The position numbers were made by a program, and so were the translations under genes. A stretch of DNA of 64,000 bases from Turnera subulata (lineage: Eukaryota > Streptophyta > Magnoliopsida > Malpighiales > Passifloraceae): contig JAKUCV010007341.1 of assembly GCA_028386065.3 (NCBI GenBank), forward strand, positions 5,548-69,547, given 5' to 3'. Of the stretch, positions 34,532 through 46,853 are shown in pieces; position 1 is the stretch's first letter; each line of letters begins with the position of its first letter. The notes below the pieces were generated by a model that was not told the DNA's origin, searched no databases, and was given only the letters and a program-made list of their open reading frames with translations.

Positions 34532-35573
34532 TTCACGGTATACTTAATTCGGTGCTTGTTTGACTTAATTAAGTGATTGATGTGATTTGTATAGCTTGGT
34601 GTATGTATTGCACACATGATTATATATAGCTACCTATACATGATTATTAAGTATATATATAGCTTATCTATTTTGAGTGTATCTTCATAAACGGGTTCAA
34701 AAGGGGGTGATATGTAACAGGAAATATTATTTATTTTGTAATTGTGTTTATCCAAAATAATGGAGTGCTATGAGTACCCAAAAAAATGATCCAAGGAATT
34801 AATTCGTGTTCTTTCGTATAAATGACTCTATGATTTAATCTTATATATATAATAATCCGGCTGGGGATATATATAATGTATGGCTTTTTATCATTACAAA
34901 GCCTAACCAGCTTCCGACTCTACAGGGTAATATACTTGATCCTCTTCCAAATTTACAGGGTAATACGTGATCCTCTTCCATTGCTCAACATGCACTCCTT
35001 TTCCTTTTTTGTTGTCTTTATATATATATTGTGGACTAGAATGGTTCAAGAATTGTACGTACGAGTATGCTGCTGCCTTACAATGTTCTTTCCCTGTACA
35101 CTTGACAAGTCAAAGTCAGGAATTAAGTTACAAGATATTTTATTTTATTCTTCAGACAGTACGATAATAAAACTTAAGTTTCGTGGAGATCGGAGAAATT
35201 AAGTCACAGAAAAGGACTTTCTTCTTTTTCTGCGAAATTGAAAACGATTCATATGCGAGGGAAACAGAGTAAAACCTACGGGATTCCACCAATTGGTACC
35301 GGATAGAACTGAAACACTATTTAACTAAACATCATCCGTAATATGCTCTTTCTAGGAAAGTATACCAAGTCGTTGTTGGCTTTTCTCACACCACTAACCT
35401 TTTTTTTTTTTCCTGAAGATTTTGCTACTAGCTAGGTGGAAATTTTTGAAATTGGCGCACCTTATTGGTTTGTATGATATTAGCATGCACGATATGATAT
35501 ATTGAAAAAATTGAAAAAGAAACAAGTTTCACTCCCATTATGAAAAATGAAAAGCAAAACGGAAAGTAAATAG
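34532..35573. other. 3' flank of the ERF gene, no further gene seen
   Basis: It begins with the ERF 3' UTR. A near-repeat (AGGGTAATA and TGATCCTCTTCCA, about 34926-34982) is the only structure noted. Confidence 0.6.
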
Positions 35574-35587
35574 AACTAATAGGAGAA

Positions 35588-35811
35588 CTTATATGTGCAG
35601 AAAGTATTTTAGCTTGGGAGGGACCATTATGCAGACCTTGTATGGTGTAGGCTAGTTTTATCTGGGGTTGTTTTGTTCTGGTTTTTTTTTTCCTCTTAGT
35701 TATCGCCTTACTGTTTACACATATTTTCCTGAGACCATGAGGGTGTCATTCGTTTCGATGACCACCTGAGTACTTTTATTCAATCAAGATCGTGTTTTAC
35801 CCAAAAAAAAA
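35588..35811 (+). mobile_element. 5'-truncated LINE insertion with 14-bp target duplication
   Basis: A 224-bp non-coding segment ends in an A-run (35803-35811) and is flanked by the perfect direct repeat AACTAATAGGAGAA (35574-35587 and 35812-35825). This is the signature of target-primed insertion of a LINE 3' end. The tail phrase TTCAATCAAGATCG before the A-run is typical of a plant L1 3' UTR. Confidence 0.88.
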
Positions 35812-36024
35812 AACTAATAGGAGAAATTAGCGAACCAAAGCATAAATGAAAAATATAAATTAAGTGTGAAGAAATTCATACTTTTTTACCTGAATATGGG
35901 GACAAACTTAAGGGTTGATACATTAGATATATTTTTTGGCTATATTTAATTATCTACTATATATATGCTTACACAATATGTCAATAAAAATATGAATCAC
36001 TTGAATTTCTCAGGGGGAGTAGCG

Positions 36025-36110
36025 AATATGATCGAAGAGCTTCTTAACAGGAAATATGCTACATTAATTAATTAAACCCAAGGGTTACATGGGCGGGGAT
36101 ACCCTGGAGG
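36025..36110 (+). pseudogene. Fragment of the ERF last exon
   Basis: GAAGAGCTTCTTAACAGGAA at 36033-36052 and its flanks match 34441-34475 of the ERF gene, which encodes [15 protein letters not shown] word further on may match the gene's end. Start, AP2 domain and middle are missing. It is a local partial duplication 1.6 kb downstream. Confidence 0.7.
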
Positions 36111-36136
36111 AGGTGGTTGCTGGAAGTAGTTAACAA

Positions 36137-36240
36137 CCTAATGAACGGAAGGGAGGAGCATGTGCTAATTTAAAAACAAAAAGAGAAACCTAATGATCGG
36201 AAGGGAGGAGCATGTGCTAATTTAAAAACAAAAAGAGAAC
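36137..36240. repeat. 52-bp tandem repeat, two copies
   Basis: The unit begins CCTAATGAWCGGAAGG and contains GAGCATGTGCTAATTT. The copies at 36137-36188 and 36189-36240 differ by about one base, so the duplication is recent. Confidence 0.9.
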
Positions 36241-36462
36241 CATATAGTATGCATATATTTTCCAGGGATAACGTCATTTTGTGTTGGTTAAGAGAATGTA
36301 ATTAATCTTGTAACATATCCATCTCCAATTTGTATAACAGAATTCGTTAAAAAAAAAATTGCTTGAATTACAGAGAACAAATTAAGGATCATATATATAT
36401 AATGCCAAGCATTGACATTTCATGTCCAGTCGTGAATTTTAAGGTCACTACATCAAGTCCGG

Positions 36463-38055
36463 CTGCGTTTGGTTCACTGGACGGGACTGGACTGGATTGG
36501 ACTGGACGGGACTGGACTGAACTGAACTGAACTGGGTAATTGTACTGTCCAATATAGCGTTTGGTATGAGGGACACTGAATGGAACTGTTGTACTGAATT
36601 ATGTTTGGTTAGCTGTACACTAAACGGGACTAAAAGCTAGAATGTCATTGTCCTTGATGCGGTAGAGATTATTTAAATACGTAATGTAGTCAAATCTAGG
36701 CTTTAAACAACATATATAACTTTATTAGACCATTTATTTTTGACAATATATATTTTGATATTATGATCATAATTTGAATATTAAAATTAATAAATTGGTC
36801 AATATAGTATTTATAGATGATAAATACATAATTAATATATACAATTTAGACTATAATTAATACATGAAATTTTATTATTATTTACAACATCTATATCATA
36901 CTTGGAATATAAAATTAAGAAATTGGTCTCAAGATATTTTGCCAAATCAAATTCATAATATATAGGTACATACAATCACCGAGATTTTGACAAACTAAAT
37001 GGTGATTTTCTTATTTAGAAAAATAAAAAAAATAAAAAAATCTCACGTCACACCCAACTACTCAACAAATTAATTGTTGATTTTCAAATTTAGAAAAATA
37101 AAAAAGAGAAAAAATCTCACCTCACGCTTGACAAATTAAATGGTGATTTTCAACTTTAGAAAAATATTAAAGGAAAAAAAGTCTCACCTCACGCCGCAAT
37201 TACTTGACAAATTAAATGATGATTTCCAAATTTTTAAAAATAAAAAAGGAAAAAGAATCTCACCCTCACTCAGCAATTAATTAAGACTTTAAAAAATTAA
37301 AAATAATCTAATTTAGAAAAATAAAAATGGTAAAAAAATCTCACGCTCACACCGTCTTCCCTTCTCTTCTCAAAGTGATTTCCTTAATTTAAAAAAAAAT
37401 GAAAAACAACAAAAAAAACTCCCCCTCTCCCTCAAATCCCTAAACCACCGCCCCACCCCTACAGCACAGCCTTCGTCTTCCTCTCCTCCTCCTCCCTCAA
37501 TCTCCGTCCCCGTTTATGGCCTCTCTCCTCGCACTCACCGCCGAAGTTGAAACCTCAGGCGTGCACACGGCGGCAAAATCTCACCTTTTTCTCCCTCCCT
37601 CTTCACCTCCACGCCACCCTCCTCCTCCGGCCGACTCTTCTCCCCTCCGCGCCACCCTCCTCCCTCAAATCGTCTTCCTCGGCCCCCATCCTCCTCCCTA
37701 TCAGATCAGTTGCCGTCGCCATGGTTATCTCCCTCGCCGTCATGGTTCTTCTTGGGTGTGGAAAAAAATATGGAGGAAAAAATTAAAACGAAAATTTAGT
37801 TTAGGTTTTGTATCTTGGATAGTTTTGTCATTAGGAAAAATATCTAGGGATAATTTTGGCATGTGAACAGGGTTGTCCCATTGGACATGTTCTTGCCGCA
37901 GCTTTTGCTGTGGACAAGAATTCATAAAATTTGTCCCAGTAGTTTGGGACGCGTGTCCCACGTAATTTGTTGTCCTGCGAGGCAAACAATACCAAAAACT
38001 AATCTGTCCCAACGCGCTTAGGACATGTCCCGTGAGGCAAACGCGAAGTGACTTA
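36463..38055. mobile_element. Non-autonomous DNA-transposon-like element
   Basis: The left edge reads GGCTGCGTTTGGTTCACTGG. The right edge read on the opposite strand gives CGCGTTTGCCTCACGGGAC, so the ends are roughly inverted. Both edges carry GGGAC/GTCCC-rich sub-repeats, the kind of ends seen in PIF/Harbinger- or hAT-like elements. The core holds an AT-rich tandem repeat and a GC-rich Pro-rich patch (37500-37750) whose frames look like leader or captured sequence, not a transposase. Target duplication and superfamily are unresolved. Confidence 0.45.
36987..37365. repeat. Diverged tandem repeat, about five units of 60-80 bp
   Basis: The units share ACAAATTAAATGGTGATTTTC, then TTTAGAAAAATAAAA, then ATCTCACCTCACRC. 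They lie inside the transposon-like element. Confidence 0.7.
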
Positions 38056-40235
38056 GTAGGTACGAAGTTCACCGTGGTGACAACGGGTCGTTGGCTTTAG
38101 GTAGGTTTGCATGCTGATCACTCGTCAAGGGTTGATGTGGAAAGAAAGCTAAGTCATCAGTGCATGAACGAATAAAACAAATTTTCTTTTTACAAATGAC
38201 AATCACATTTTTCTTTTTTATCTTCTCGGTATTTTGGTCTGATATGGCATTATATGCATATGCACCAGTTACTCCATATTGTGCCAATACCTACATGTAC
38301 ATGGGTACGCTGGCTGAATGCTATAATTATGAAGATTGGATTTTTTTATATATATGTATATATATATAGGTTCCAAATCTGGATGAATTTCTTATTCTAT
38401 GGTTTTTGTTTTCAGCGAGACGCTGATATACGTAGGAATTATAATAGTCATGGTTCTTATAACCATTGACTACGAATATTCAAAGTCGCAAAAATTCAAG
38501 ATAAAAAAATAGAAACTTTTTAAAGCATATTAATCAATATATCAGCAGATTCCTAAAATGTGACAAGTGCTTTTACTTATATATCCTTCTAAAAATTTCT
38601 ATATTACAATTGACATGTAAATAATTTAATCGTAATGGTTTCACCCACACTGCTGCTGTAGTGCTCTGTTGTATTATGACTCAAATTGGAAACATAGGTA
38701 CAACCCACTTACCATGTTGATGGACTTGATGAATCCAAAACAACAGAAAGTTTATGTTCGGCCTCTTACTGTTCGGTCCCAGAGGGTAAGCCGACACCAA
38801 AGTCTTATGAAGCATTTGATGAGTTGGGTAACGTTCTGACATGGCAGCCCAAATCTTTTAATACCAGAAGAAGTTGTATGTATCCTTAAATAGCAGTTAG
38901 CGCTTAGCACCAACGCCTATTGAACAATAATAGCCTTCTTAGTTACCAGAGAAACAATAATAGCATTCTAGAACAAGAGAGTATTATTTAATACAAGATT
39001 ATTTCCGACATAATTTTGTCATGATAGAACTCCATTAACTTTCTAATCATCTTTCTTTCCTTTTGTTGTATGGATTGAGTATCCTCCTGGTATTATACTC
39101 AGGGAACTCAATTTAGACTGTACTTAACATCGTATGTGAATAAAGCGTCATTTTCAATCAAAAAAAAATTCCACCTCTATTGTTAACCTCTTCGTCAAGT
39201 CCTCTCTGCCTCTGGTTTCACAATGGAACAGCTCTTCCCAGAGAAACAATAATAGCATTCTAGAACAAGAGAGTATTATTTAATACAAGATTATTTCCGA
39301 CATAATCTTATCATGATAGAACTCCATTAACTTTCTAATCATCTTTCTTTCCTTTTGCAACCGTTACTTTGGAAGGATCCAGAAAGCATTAAAGGATAGG
39401 CGCACTATGACTTAGTTTTCAAATATTGTGGGTATGACTCAATAAATCCCTCCACTTATCCCAAGAGACACTACCTACTACTTTAAAAAACATGAGAGAC
39501 AGACACTGACCAATCTACTAATCAACCAAGACAAAGACTATCTTTTGGGTCATCCTACTTCTATACAGGTCCGTATTTTGGACAACCTTGAATTAAAATC
39601 CTTGGTTTTATTTCTTCAAGTTACTTCTTTCTCCAAAATTTGGGAAAAAAAAACTTTTTTGGTTTTTTTTCCAAATCATCTTCCTATCTGTGTGTGTATT
39701 TTCAATTTTTTTGGTCAATTTCTGTGTATATATATTCGTTTGCAGTCACTACTAACTATGCTTATTCTTTAAAGAAAGAATACTAAATTTACTACATAAT
39801 TTGTTTGGTTTTTATTTTTTATAGGTTGGAAAGCTAAGATATTGCAGAAGAGATATCCAAGGTGAGTTTTGTATGTTAACCTTTTTAGTTTGAGTTTCTC
39901 TCAGCCCAAAATTTTGTTTCTGAATAGAGTAAAAACATAAAAAGACCCTCTTTAGATCGGAAGATAAAGAATTAGAGAGTTTGAGGTTGAACTTTTGATG
40001 CAAATCTTTTATAATGTCACTGTTTAATAGCAATCTTTATATTTTTAGTTTTTTCTATAGAATAAAAGTATATGAGGGTCAGAATGCTTATTAAATTATG
40101 GTTGCAAAATCAGCCGTGTAATCAGGCTTTCTTAGGTTATTAAATTTCTTTGCTTCCAAGCTTCTATTCTTTCAATCTTTATGCTGAAGTGTATGATTTT
40201 CTTTGCTAAAATTTTTTCAATTCCAGCCTCTCTAT
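38056..40235. other. Unassigned sequence left of the nested LTR elements
   Basis: Apart from a direct repeat (annotated separately) no gene or element is recognised. 39090-39175 resembles a LINE 3' tail ending in an A-run. Short exon-like pieces near 39570-39610 and 39824-39862 have splice-like borders, and this sequence continues beyond the LTR insertion at 57387, so it may be the other half of the Helitron-derived locus. Confidence 0.4.
38946..39358 (+). repeat. Direct repeat of about 120 bp flanking a LINE-tail-like segment
   Basis: 38946-39067 and 39238-39358 are nearly identical. Both contain GAGAGTATTATTTAATACAA. Between them is a non-coding segment with an A-run (39162-39170). Confidence 0.85.
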
Positions 40236-40240
40236 GAGCT

Positions 40241-42682
40241 TGAAACGCCCCGCCCCGTATTTACTGTACACAGTAAACACGTGCCGGAACTGTGACAACC
40301 CAACCCAACAAAGCCCGACGGACTGCGTATAAAACAATAAACTGGCCAACGGCCCAATATCAAAAACTGTAAACCGGCTCTTCGGCCCAACATAGAACTC
40401 GTCACCCGAACCCCGGGGACATCAACAACAACCAACTGGCCCAAAGGCCCAAATACAACATATACTCAGCAGAAGATTTAACAATATGCACAGCGGAAGA
40501 CTCTTAACTCACATGACAACATATGCAAAGCCCAATGCAACTAATGGATCCGAGACCTGTCCGAGGGTACGCATCAGCTTGCCCGGTACGTTCCTGCACT
40601 ACAAACAACTCATCCTACGGGATGAAACCCCGCAGGCGAGGGGTGAGTCCGAAGCGCTCACCGACGAAAGATAAACAGTGATATATTCAACCATAATACT
40701 TTCGAAATAAACACAATAATCACAACAATAAGCAAAAACAATCACATCACAAGGATACTGCCATAACAACCAACACATACTTCACGACAGAGGAATCCAA
40801 CTCAAACAACACATCAGAGAAAACCAACACGAACAACACGATAGAGGAATCCTACTAAATCATATCAGGCCAAGACCAAGTGAATACTCAATAATTTTTA
40901 TTACCAATTTTAACTTCCGGCCCTGTCACTGGACAAGCTAGGGTCGTACCAGGTTATCAATTAATTCCGAATGCCAGGTCAAAGAACCATACCAAATCTT
41001 ACCATACCGGGACCACGTCCCAAATTACCAAATCACATCGGGTTCAACAACCCAAATACCAACCGGGATCAACATCCCAAAACCGGATATTCGGTATATC
41101 CGAACCACTGGGTATTTGGTATACCCCAACCACAGGCATCAACATGCCAACCGGATATTCGGTATATCCGAACCACTGGGTATTTGGTATACCCCAACCA
41201 CAGGCAACAAGCCAAACGGATATTCGGTATATCCGAACCACTGGGTATTTGGTATACCCTAACCACAGGCAACAACATGCCAACCAAATCAAGTAACCAA
41301 ACCAAGTAACCGACCATAGCATCCCAGAATTAATTTTCAAACCATCGGGTCGTACCACTACTTCCCACATATATCATCATATCATATCAACTCCAATTTC
41401 CACTTTCTACTTTCCAATTTCCATTTCTCAATTATCCACAGTCAATAATTTATTCCAATTATCTAATCACAACACTGTCTACCGACAACAATCACAATTT
41501 CCATAACAGTCAAACAATTATCCAACTTCCTATTAGCTCAAGTTATACAACTGACCATTCCATCAACAGTTTCATAACATCAACTACTCACAGTCCAACA
41601 TCAATCACAACACAGTACCCAATAAACCAATAACAGTCATACAACGGTTCAATCAAGCAAACCAACATCTTAGCAACAACAGCAACAATAACCGTAGCAG
41701 CCAAGTAACCAACACAATTCCATATTGCCAAATATCCATCAACAATACATGTAACACCAATTAATCACAATTAACAGTTCATCACAATATCCACACGACC
41801 AATAGCACAGTCCAACAACAGCAACATCAATAACCATAATAGTCAAATATCCAACAATGACCCTCTCAGTAGTTCATTCAAACACACACAACTATCCACA
41901 TTGACCAGTTCATCAATATTCTCAACACAATATACACAAGTCTATCACAATCCAACAACAGCATCGATAATTCCACCGCAATCAGGTAACAGTCAATAAT
42001 TATTCCAACAGAACAATCTAGCAGCAAGATACGCAAACAAAGAAGCACACACAGCATTACGGCACATATCAAGGTTTATCTATCCTCACCTTGGCCGATT
42101 ACTCAACTCCGAAAATAATGACCGGTACGACGCCGGCTCCTCGGGAAACTGCCCGATATCCAAACCTATACAACAAAACCACATATATTCACATAAATAC
42201 ACATAAGAGTATGTCATGATGCCAATTTTACGAAATAAACCCATCCCGGTTACTCATCTTTTATTATTATCTTTTGCAGAAAATATTTACCGTACGTATT
42301 TCCGAATATAATTTCGGTACCATACTTTAATTAAAACTCTTTTAAAAACATTCTCATAAATTAATTATATTTTTCCCAAAATAGTAATTACCATAATTTT
42401 CTGGAAAATATAACATATGTATACATAGATATTTCCAAGATATCATATTTAATAAAACTATTTACCATATTATAATTACTAAATATTTTTATATTAGGAA
42501 AACTATATTCCAGAAAAATTAGTCATATGAAACTACTTCCTAAAACTAAATTCGTATTAATAAATATACCCATATACATTTTCCCAAAGACAAAATATTT
42601 TTTTCCCAAACCATTATAATATCGAAATATTATCCAAGTATATATTTTTTTTCCAAAGGTAATCAGTTACCATTTTTTTTTT
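40241..42682 (-). repeat. Element A left LTR, outer part
   Basis: It contains the terminal dyad TTTACTGTACACAGTAAA (40260-40277), a long A/C-rich zone and the hairpin array, then an AT-rich zone. It continues at 52380 after the inserted element B. Confidence 0.9.
41009..41290. repeat. Covarying hairpin array in element A
   Basis: Consecutive short hairpins all keep complementary arms although their sequences differ: GGGAC/GTCCC (41009-41021), GGGTT/AACCC (41040-41053), GGGAT/ATCCC (41065-41078), GGATAT/ATATCC (41085-41101), GGGTAT/ATACCC (41110-41126) and GGCAT/ATGCC (41135-41148). The last three types are then repeated on a unit of about 65 bp to 41290. Loops are mostly CAAC or YNGGT. Confidence 0.9.
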
Positions 42683-45600
42683 TGAGACGCCCCGACCCGT
42701 ATTTACCGTATACAGTAAACACGTGCCGGAACTGTGACAACCCAGCCCAACAAGGCCTAGCATACAGTGTATAAAGCATAACCTTGGCTCAACAGCCCAA
42801 AAGTATAAACTACAATATGGCCCTACGGCCCAACATCAACAACATCAATAAAAACGAAACTGGCCCAATGGCCCAACAACATTAACAATATGCACAGCGG
42901 AAGACTTAAACTCACTAACACTGTATGCGACACATGCAATCGATGGATCCAAGCCTGTCCAAGGGAAACATCGCAGCCTGTCTGGAATGCACTAAGCCTG
43001 TACATGAAACAACTCATCCTGCGGGATGAAACCCCGCAGGCGAGGGGTGAGTCCGAAACGCTCACCGACGAAAGATAAACAGTGATATATTCAACCATAA
43101 CACTTTCGAAGTAAACCCAACAATCACAACAATAAGCACAAACAATCACATCACAAGGATACTACCATAACAACTGACACATACTACACGACAGAGGAAT
43201 CCAACTCAAACAACACATCAGAGGAAACTCACTAAATCATATCTAAGCCATGACCATCTATACTGACTATACCATACACTAGTTCCCGATCAGGACACTT
43301 CAACTCTACCACATGAAGGGTAACCGACCCAGTCTCAACAGACTATACTACACACACTCTGGTCCTGACAGACTATACTCAACTAAGGTTCCTCATCGTA
43401 TGTTGACTTACCGCTACTATGCTTGCTGATCATCCAACCCGGTACCAAAACAATCTCAACATCTCGTGAGCCTCGCTCACCGGGTAGCCGGCAACCAGCA
43501 CGGACCATACCCAATCAACATCACAAACCGGTCCCCGGGTAGAATCACAACACAACACGGCAACAGCAGTCACCACAACAACTAGTAACCACAACATCAA
43601 CAATACTCAATATCTGATCAAAACGACAGGAGATACTCATCCAACAATTATCAAAAGAAGCCAACAAGCAAAGGACAACTGGCAACCGATGCCCACGACA
43701 ATGGACTACTCACAACCAACGACAATAATTAACACCCGTAAACTGGCAACCTATGCCGACCACGGTCAACCGACTAAACTGAGGACTGACAACATCCAAG
43801 GGAATAATCAAGAGACATCATGCAAATGAACATATCACATCATAGCCCAATAAGCAAAAGCACATTTCAAACAACACTGAGTCAAGACCAAAAGAATATT
43901 TATTATTATTTCCAATTTTAACCTTCGGGCCCGTCACTGGACAAGCTAGGGTCGTACCTGGTTATTAACTAATTCTGGATGCCAGGCCCCACCATAATCC
44001 GGGATCAACATCCCCATATCTCAAATCCGGGATCAACATCCCAATATCTCAAATCCGGGGTCAACACCCCAATATTACAAATCCGGGATCAACATCCCAA
44101 TACCATAAATCCGGGGTCAACACCCCAACCAACAAACCCTCTGGCAAGACACCACAGAACTAGTCTCTAACCATCTAGTCGTACCACTACTTTCCAAGTG
44201 ACAATTATATCATCTCAATTCAATTCCAATTCTCATTCCAATTTCCGTTATCCTTTTCCCAATTATCCACAATCAATAATCCAACATCATTCTCAACACA
44301 TCATCCAAGAATCAATATCACAATCCAGACAACAATTTCATATCACCAAACTTTCACATCAAACAATTCAACAATAACAAACCGTTCAACAATATTTCCA
44401 ACACGACATACACAGGACTAACACGTTTCTACAACAGCATCAACAATACCATAGCAATCATGTAACAGTCAACAATCATTCCAGCAGATCAAACAAACAA
44501 CAAACCACAAAACTACACACACAGCATTACGGGCACATATCAGGGTTTATCCATCCTCACCTTGGCCGATTATTCAACTCCGGAAATACTGACCGGTACG
44601 ACGCCGGCTCCTCGGGAAACTGTCCGATATCAAACCTATACACAAAGCAATGTACACACATATAAATGCACATAATCGGTATACTATGATGCCAATACTA
44701 CGAATTAATCCCATCCCGATTACTTATCCTTTATTTCCATCTTTTACCAAAAACAATTTACCGTACGTATATCCGAATATAATTTCGGTACCATACTTTA
44801 ATTAAAACTCTTTTCAAATATTTTTCATAAATTAATTATACTTTTTCCAAAATATAATTACCATAACATGATTTTTCTGAAAATACAATATATACTTATG
44901 CTCCCAAAGTATTTGTAGAATGTATCCTTTTCTAAAATAGTTACCATATAGTAATTTGCAAATGTTATTATTCATATTATAATTACCTTGGTTTCTTGAA
45001 ATATAACAAAATAATTACTTCATTTACTTTCACAAAATTACCATATATTTATATTTCCCAGAATAAATAATCCATATCCCCTTTCCATAATGTTAGATAG
45101 AATAATTATTACCATCACATATATTCTTTTCCAAAGGAAATAATTATGATAAAATAATATTTCTAGAAATTAAATACATATATATTTACATATGTATGTA
45201 TACTAGAAAGTATTTAACCAAATTTTCCAAATATAATTATAAATCCATTACTGATTACTATTATTATTTTTTATTTTTTTATTATTTTTATAAACTGGGT
45301 TGGGCCATAAATAGTGCTGGACCAGGTCTTGCACAGTACCCAGCCCAGACCCAGCCAGCCCAAACCACAAACCGGCCCAGAATAATTAGCCCACACTCAC
45401 CCTGCCCATGACCCGTTCGACTCAGCCCATACCCAGATGTAATCGGGTCAGCACCACACGGATCCGGGTAGCTACCCGGGTCGTCCAACCCGTTCCACAC
45501 CAAACTCGACGGTGCTGGCTCGGGCGCAGCAGCTGCAAGGCGAGGTCGGCGTGGCTGTTGTCGTGTGCAGGCGAGGAGGCGACGGCAGTAGGTGGGTCGT

Positions 45601-46289
45601 GGCGGCGTCGCTGTGCTGCAAGCGTCGACGGAGGAGGGCGGCGAGCCAAAGAGGAGAGGATAGCCCCGTCGGGTTTCCAGCCAAGCGCGGCGCGTCTGGC
45701 GGCGAAATCGAGCGGCGACGGTTGCGTCTGGTTGGCGACGGCACGGGGGTGCGATGGTGAGGGTGGTGCCGGTCGTGGTGGAGGTGGTGGCGGTGAGGTG
45801 AAGGTGGCCGGCGGCGGTGCTCCTTCCCTTCTCTTGTTTCTTTTTTTTTTCCACTCTTTTCTTTCTTTCTCTCTTATTTTTCTTTTTCTCTCCATTTTTC
45901 TCTCTTCTCTTTTTTTTTTTTTCTTCTGCTCTCCTCCTCTCTTCTACTGGCTTTAAACTGGTTTCTTTTTTTTATTTAATTTTTTATTGTTTTACTATTA
46001 AGCATGTGAACATCAAATAATATAAATCGTCCGTATTACGGGCGAATCCGATCCGGACCAGAAAATAACCGATACCTCCTTAGTTATTTTCCGGTGTGAT
46101 TTTCCGAGAAATTTCGAAACTCGAAAAATACCAACTTAGGTTCGAAAAATCCACGAGAAAACACTCGGATTCGAAAAACGACTCCCGATTTACCTTGAAC
46201 TAATTACCCAAGATTAATTCAACAGTAAATCACGGTAAAACGACTTTTACAGTCCGGTAAAAATCAAAAATTTTACCCGGGCTATTACA
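42683..46289 (-). repeat. Element B left LTR (3' LTR in element orientation)
   Basis: The ends are TGAGACGCCCC and GGGCTATTACA as read on plus. It contains the hairpin array at 44001-44126, an AT-rich zone (44700-45290) and a GC-rich zone (45450-45830). The long frames in the GC-rich zone are compositional. Confidence 0.93.
44001..44126. repeat. Hairpin array, five units on an exact 28-bp period
   Basis: The units start at 44001, 44029, 44057, 44085 and 44113. Each is GGGAT-CAAC-ATCCC or GGGGT-CAAC-ACCCC. Both arms change together, so the stem is kept. The spacer is CAATATCTCAAATCC-like. Confidence 0.95.
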
Positions 46290-46302
46290 GTCTACCCACC
46301 TT
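46290..46302 (-). other. Polypurine tract of element B
   Basis: On the minus strand AAGGTGGGTAGAC lies directly before the LTR start TGTAATAGCCC. The matching tract in element A is AAGGGGGTAGAA (53680-53691). It fixes the orientation of the family. The opposite edge (CGCAACCAAAA before 48758) is not purine-rich. Confidence 0.75.
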
Positions 46303-46475
46303 AAAAAGAATTTCGTCCCCGAAATTCCGTCTTATCTGTGGGTCCTACCACGATAAGATTCTGGCACACTCTGCCGGATGTCCAAAATCAACACGAGATA
46401 CCGCTTATACCCTTAAGCGACATCTCATCAGCTTACAAATACCAAACCTCACAGCTGAGGCATTCACTCTCAGCC

Positions 46476-46853
46476 ATGGACTCTCCACTTCGTTCTCGAA
46501 CGACTTCAGACTCCGAGAACAACAGCTACATCGGCGGCACAGCTTTCCCAACAAGCTCCGATGAAGAGCCTCCGAAGAAGCGGTTCAAGTCCAACATCAT
46601 CGGTCTGGAGGAGCACATGGTGGTCTCCCCAAAGCGACGGAAGAAGCGTGCCGGCAAGAAAGCTGAGGACAGGAAGGGCAAGGCGGTAGCTGAAAGCAGC
46701 ACACCGCAGCAGAAGTTGACGCAGCTGAACGTCTCCCTGAGGAAGGTCAGCTCGGCGGTGGCACAGATCGAACTGGCGTGCATGGAGCTCTTCCCGCACT
46801 TAAGGAATGTTCAACAGCTTGTAAAAGATCTTGAGAAGCAAGTAGCTCCTTAG
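46476..46853 (+). CDS. Antisense ORF1 of element B: basic nuclear-type coiled-coil protein, 125 aa
   Basis: Not a family I recognise. The ATG sits in a strong plant context (GCCATGG) and is shared with the copy in element A. The N-terminal 50 residues are Ser/Thr-rich. Two basic nuclear-localisation-like patches follow (PPKKRFK and PKRRKKRAGKK). The last 50 residues (QQKLTQLNVSLRKVSSAVAQ onward) are heptad-like and likely helical or coiled coil. It lies antisense to the retroelement. A polyadenylation word AATAAA is 38 bp after the stop (46891-46896). Compared with the A copy (53865-54242), about 17 base changes are silent and 8, in 7 codons, are replacing and mostly conservative. A nuclear binding protein is inference. 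Confidence 0.7.
   Translation: MDSPLRSRTTSDSENNSYIGGTAFPTSSDEEPPKKRFKSNIIGLEEHMVVSPKRRKKRAGKKAEDRKGKAVAESSTPQQKLTQLNVSLRKVSSAVAQIELACMELFPHLRNVQQLVKDLEKQVAP

Noticed and set aside
37516..37866. 116-aa Pro-rich ORF starting MASLLALTAEVETSG
   Set aside because: No domain recognised; it lies within a transposon-like element and is compositional.
44001..44126. 28-bp regularly spaced repeats resembling a CRISPR array
   Set aside because: This is a plant LTR. The 28-bp figure is the unit period; there are no unique spacers, and the repeats are short hairpins.
45408..45956. Long overlapping ORFs on both strands in the GC-rich LTR patches (also 18065-18540, 51492-51960, 52780-53330, 56458-57021, 61381-61990)
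   Set aside because: They are open in several frames at once because of GC-rich, low-stop composition, differ by frame between copies and have no domain pattern. They are part of the LTRs.
46290..46330. Reading elements A and B as plus-strand elements, with ORF1 and ORF2 as gag-like sense ORFs
   Set aside because: The plus-strand reading gives no TGG primer site after the left LTR and no purine tract before the right LTR. The minus-strand reading gives both a polypurine tract and a plausible primer site.
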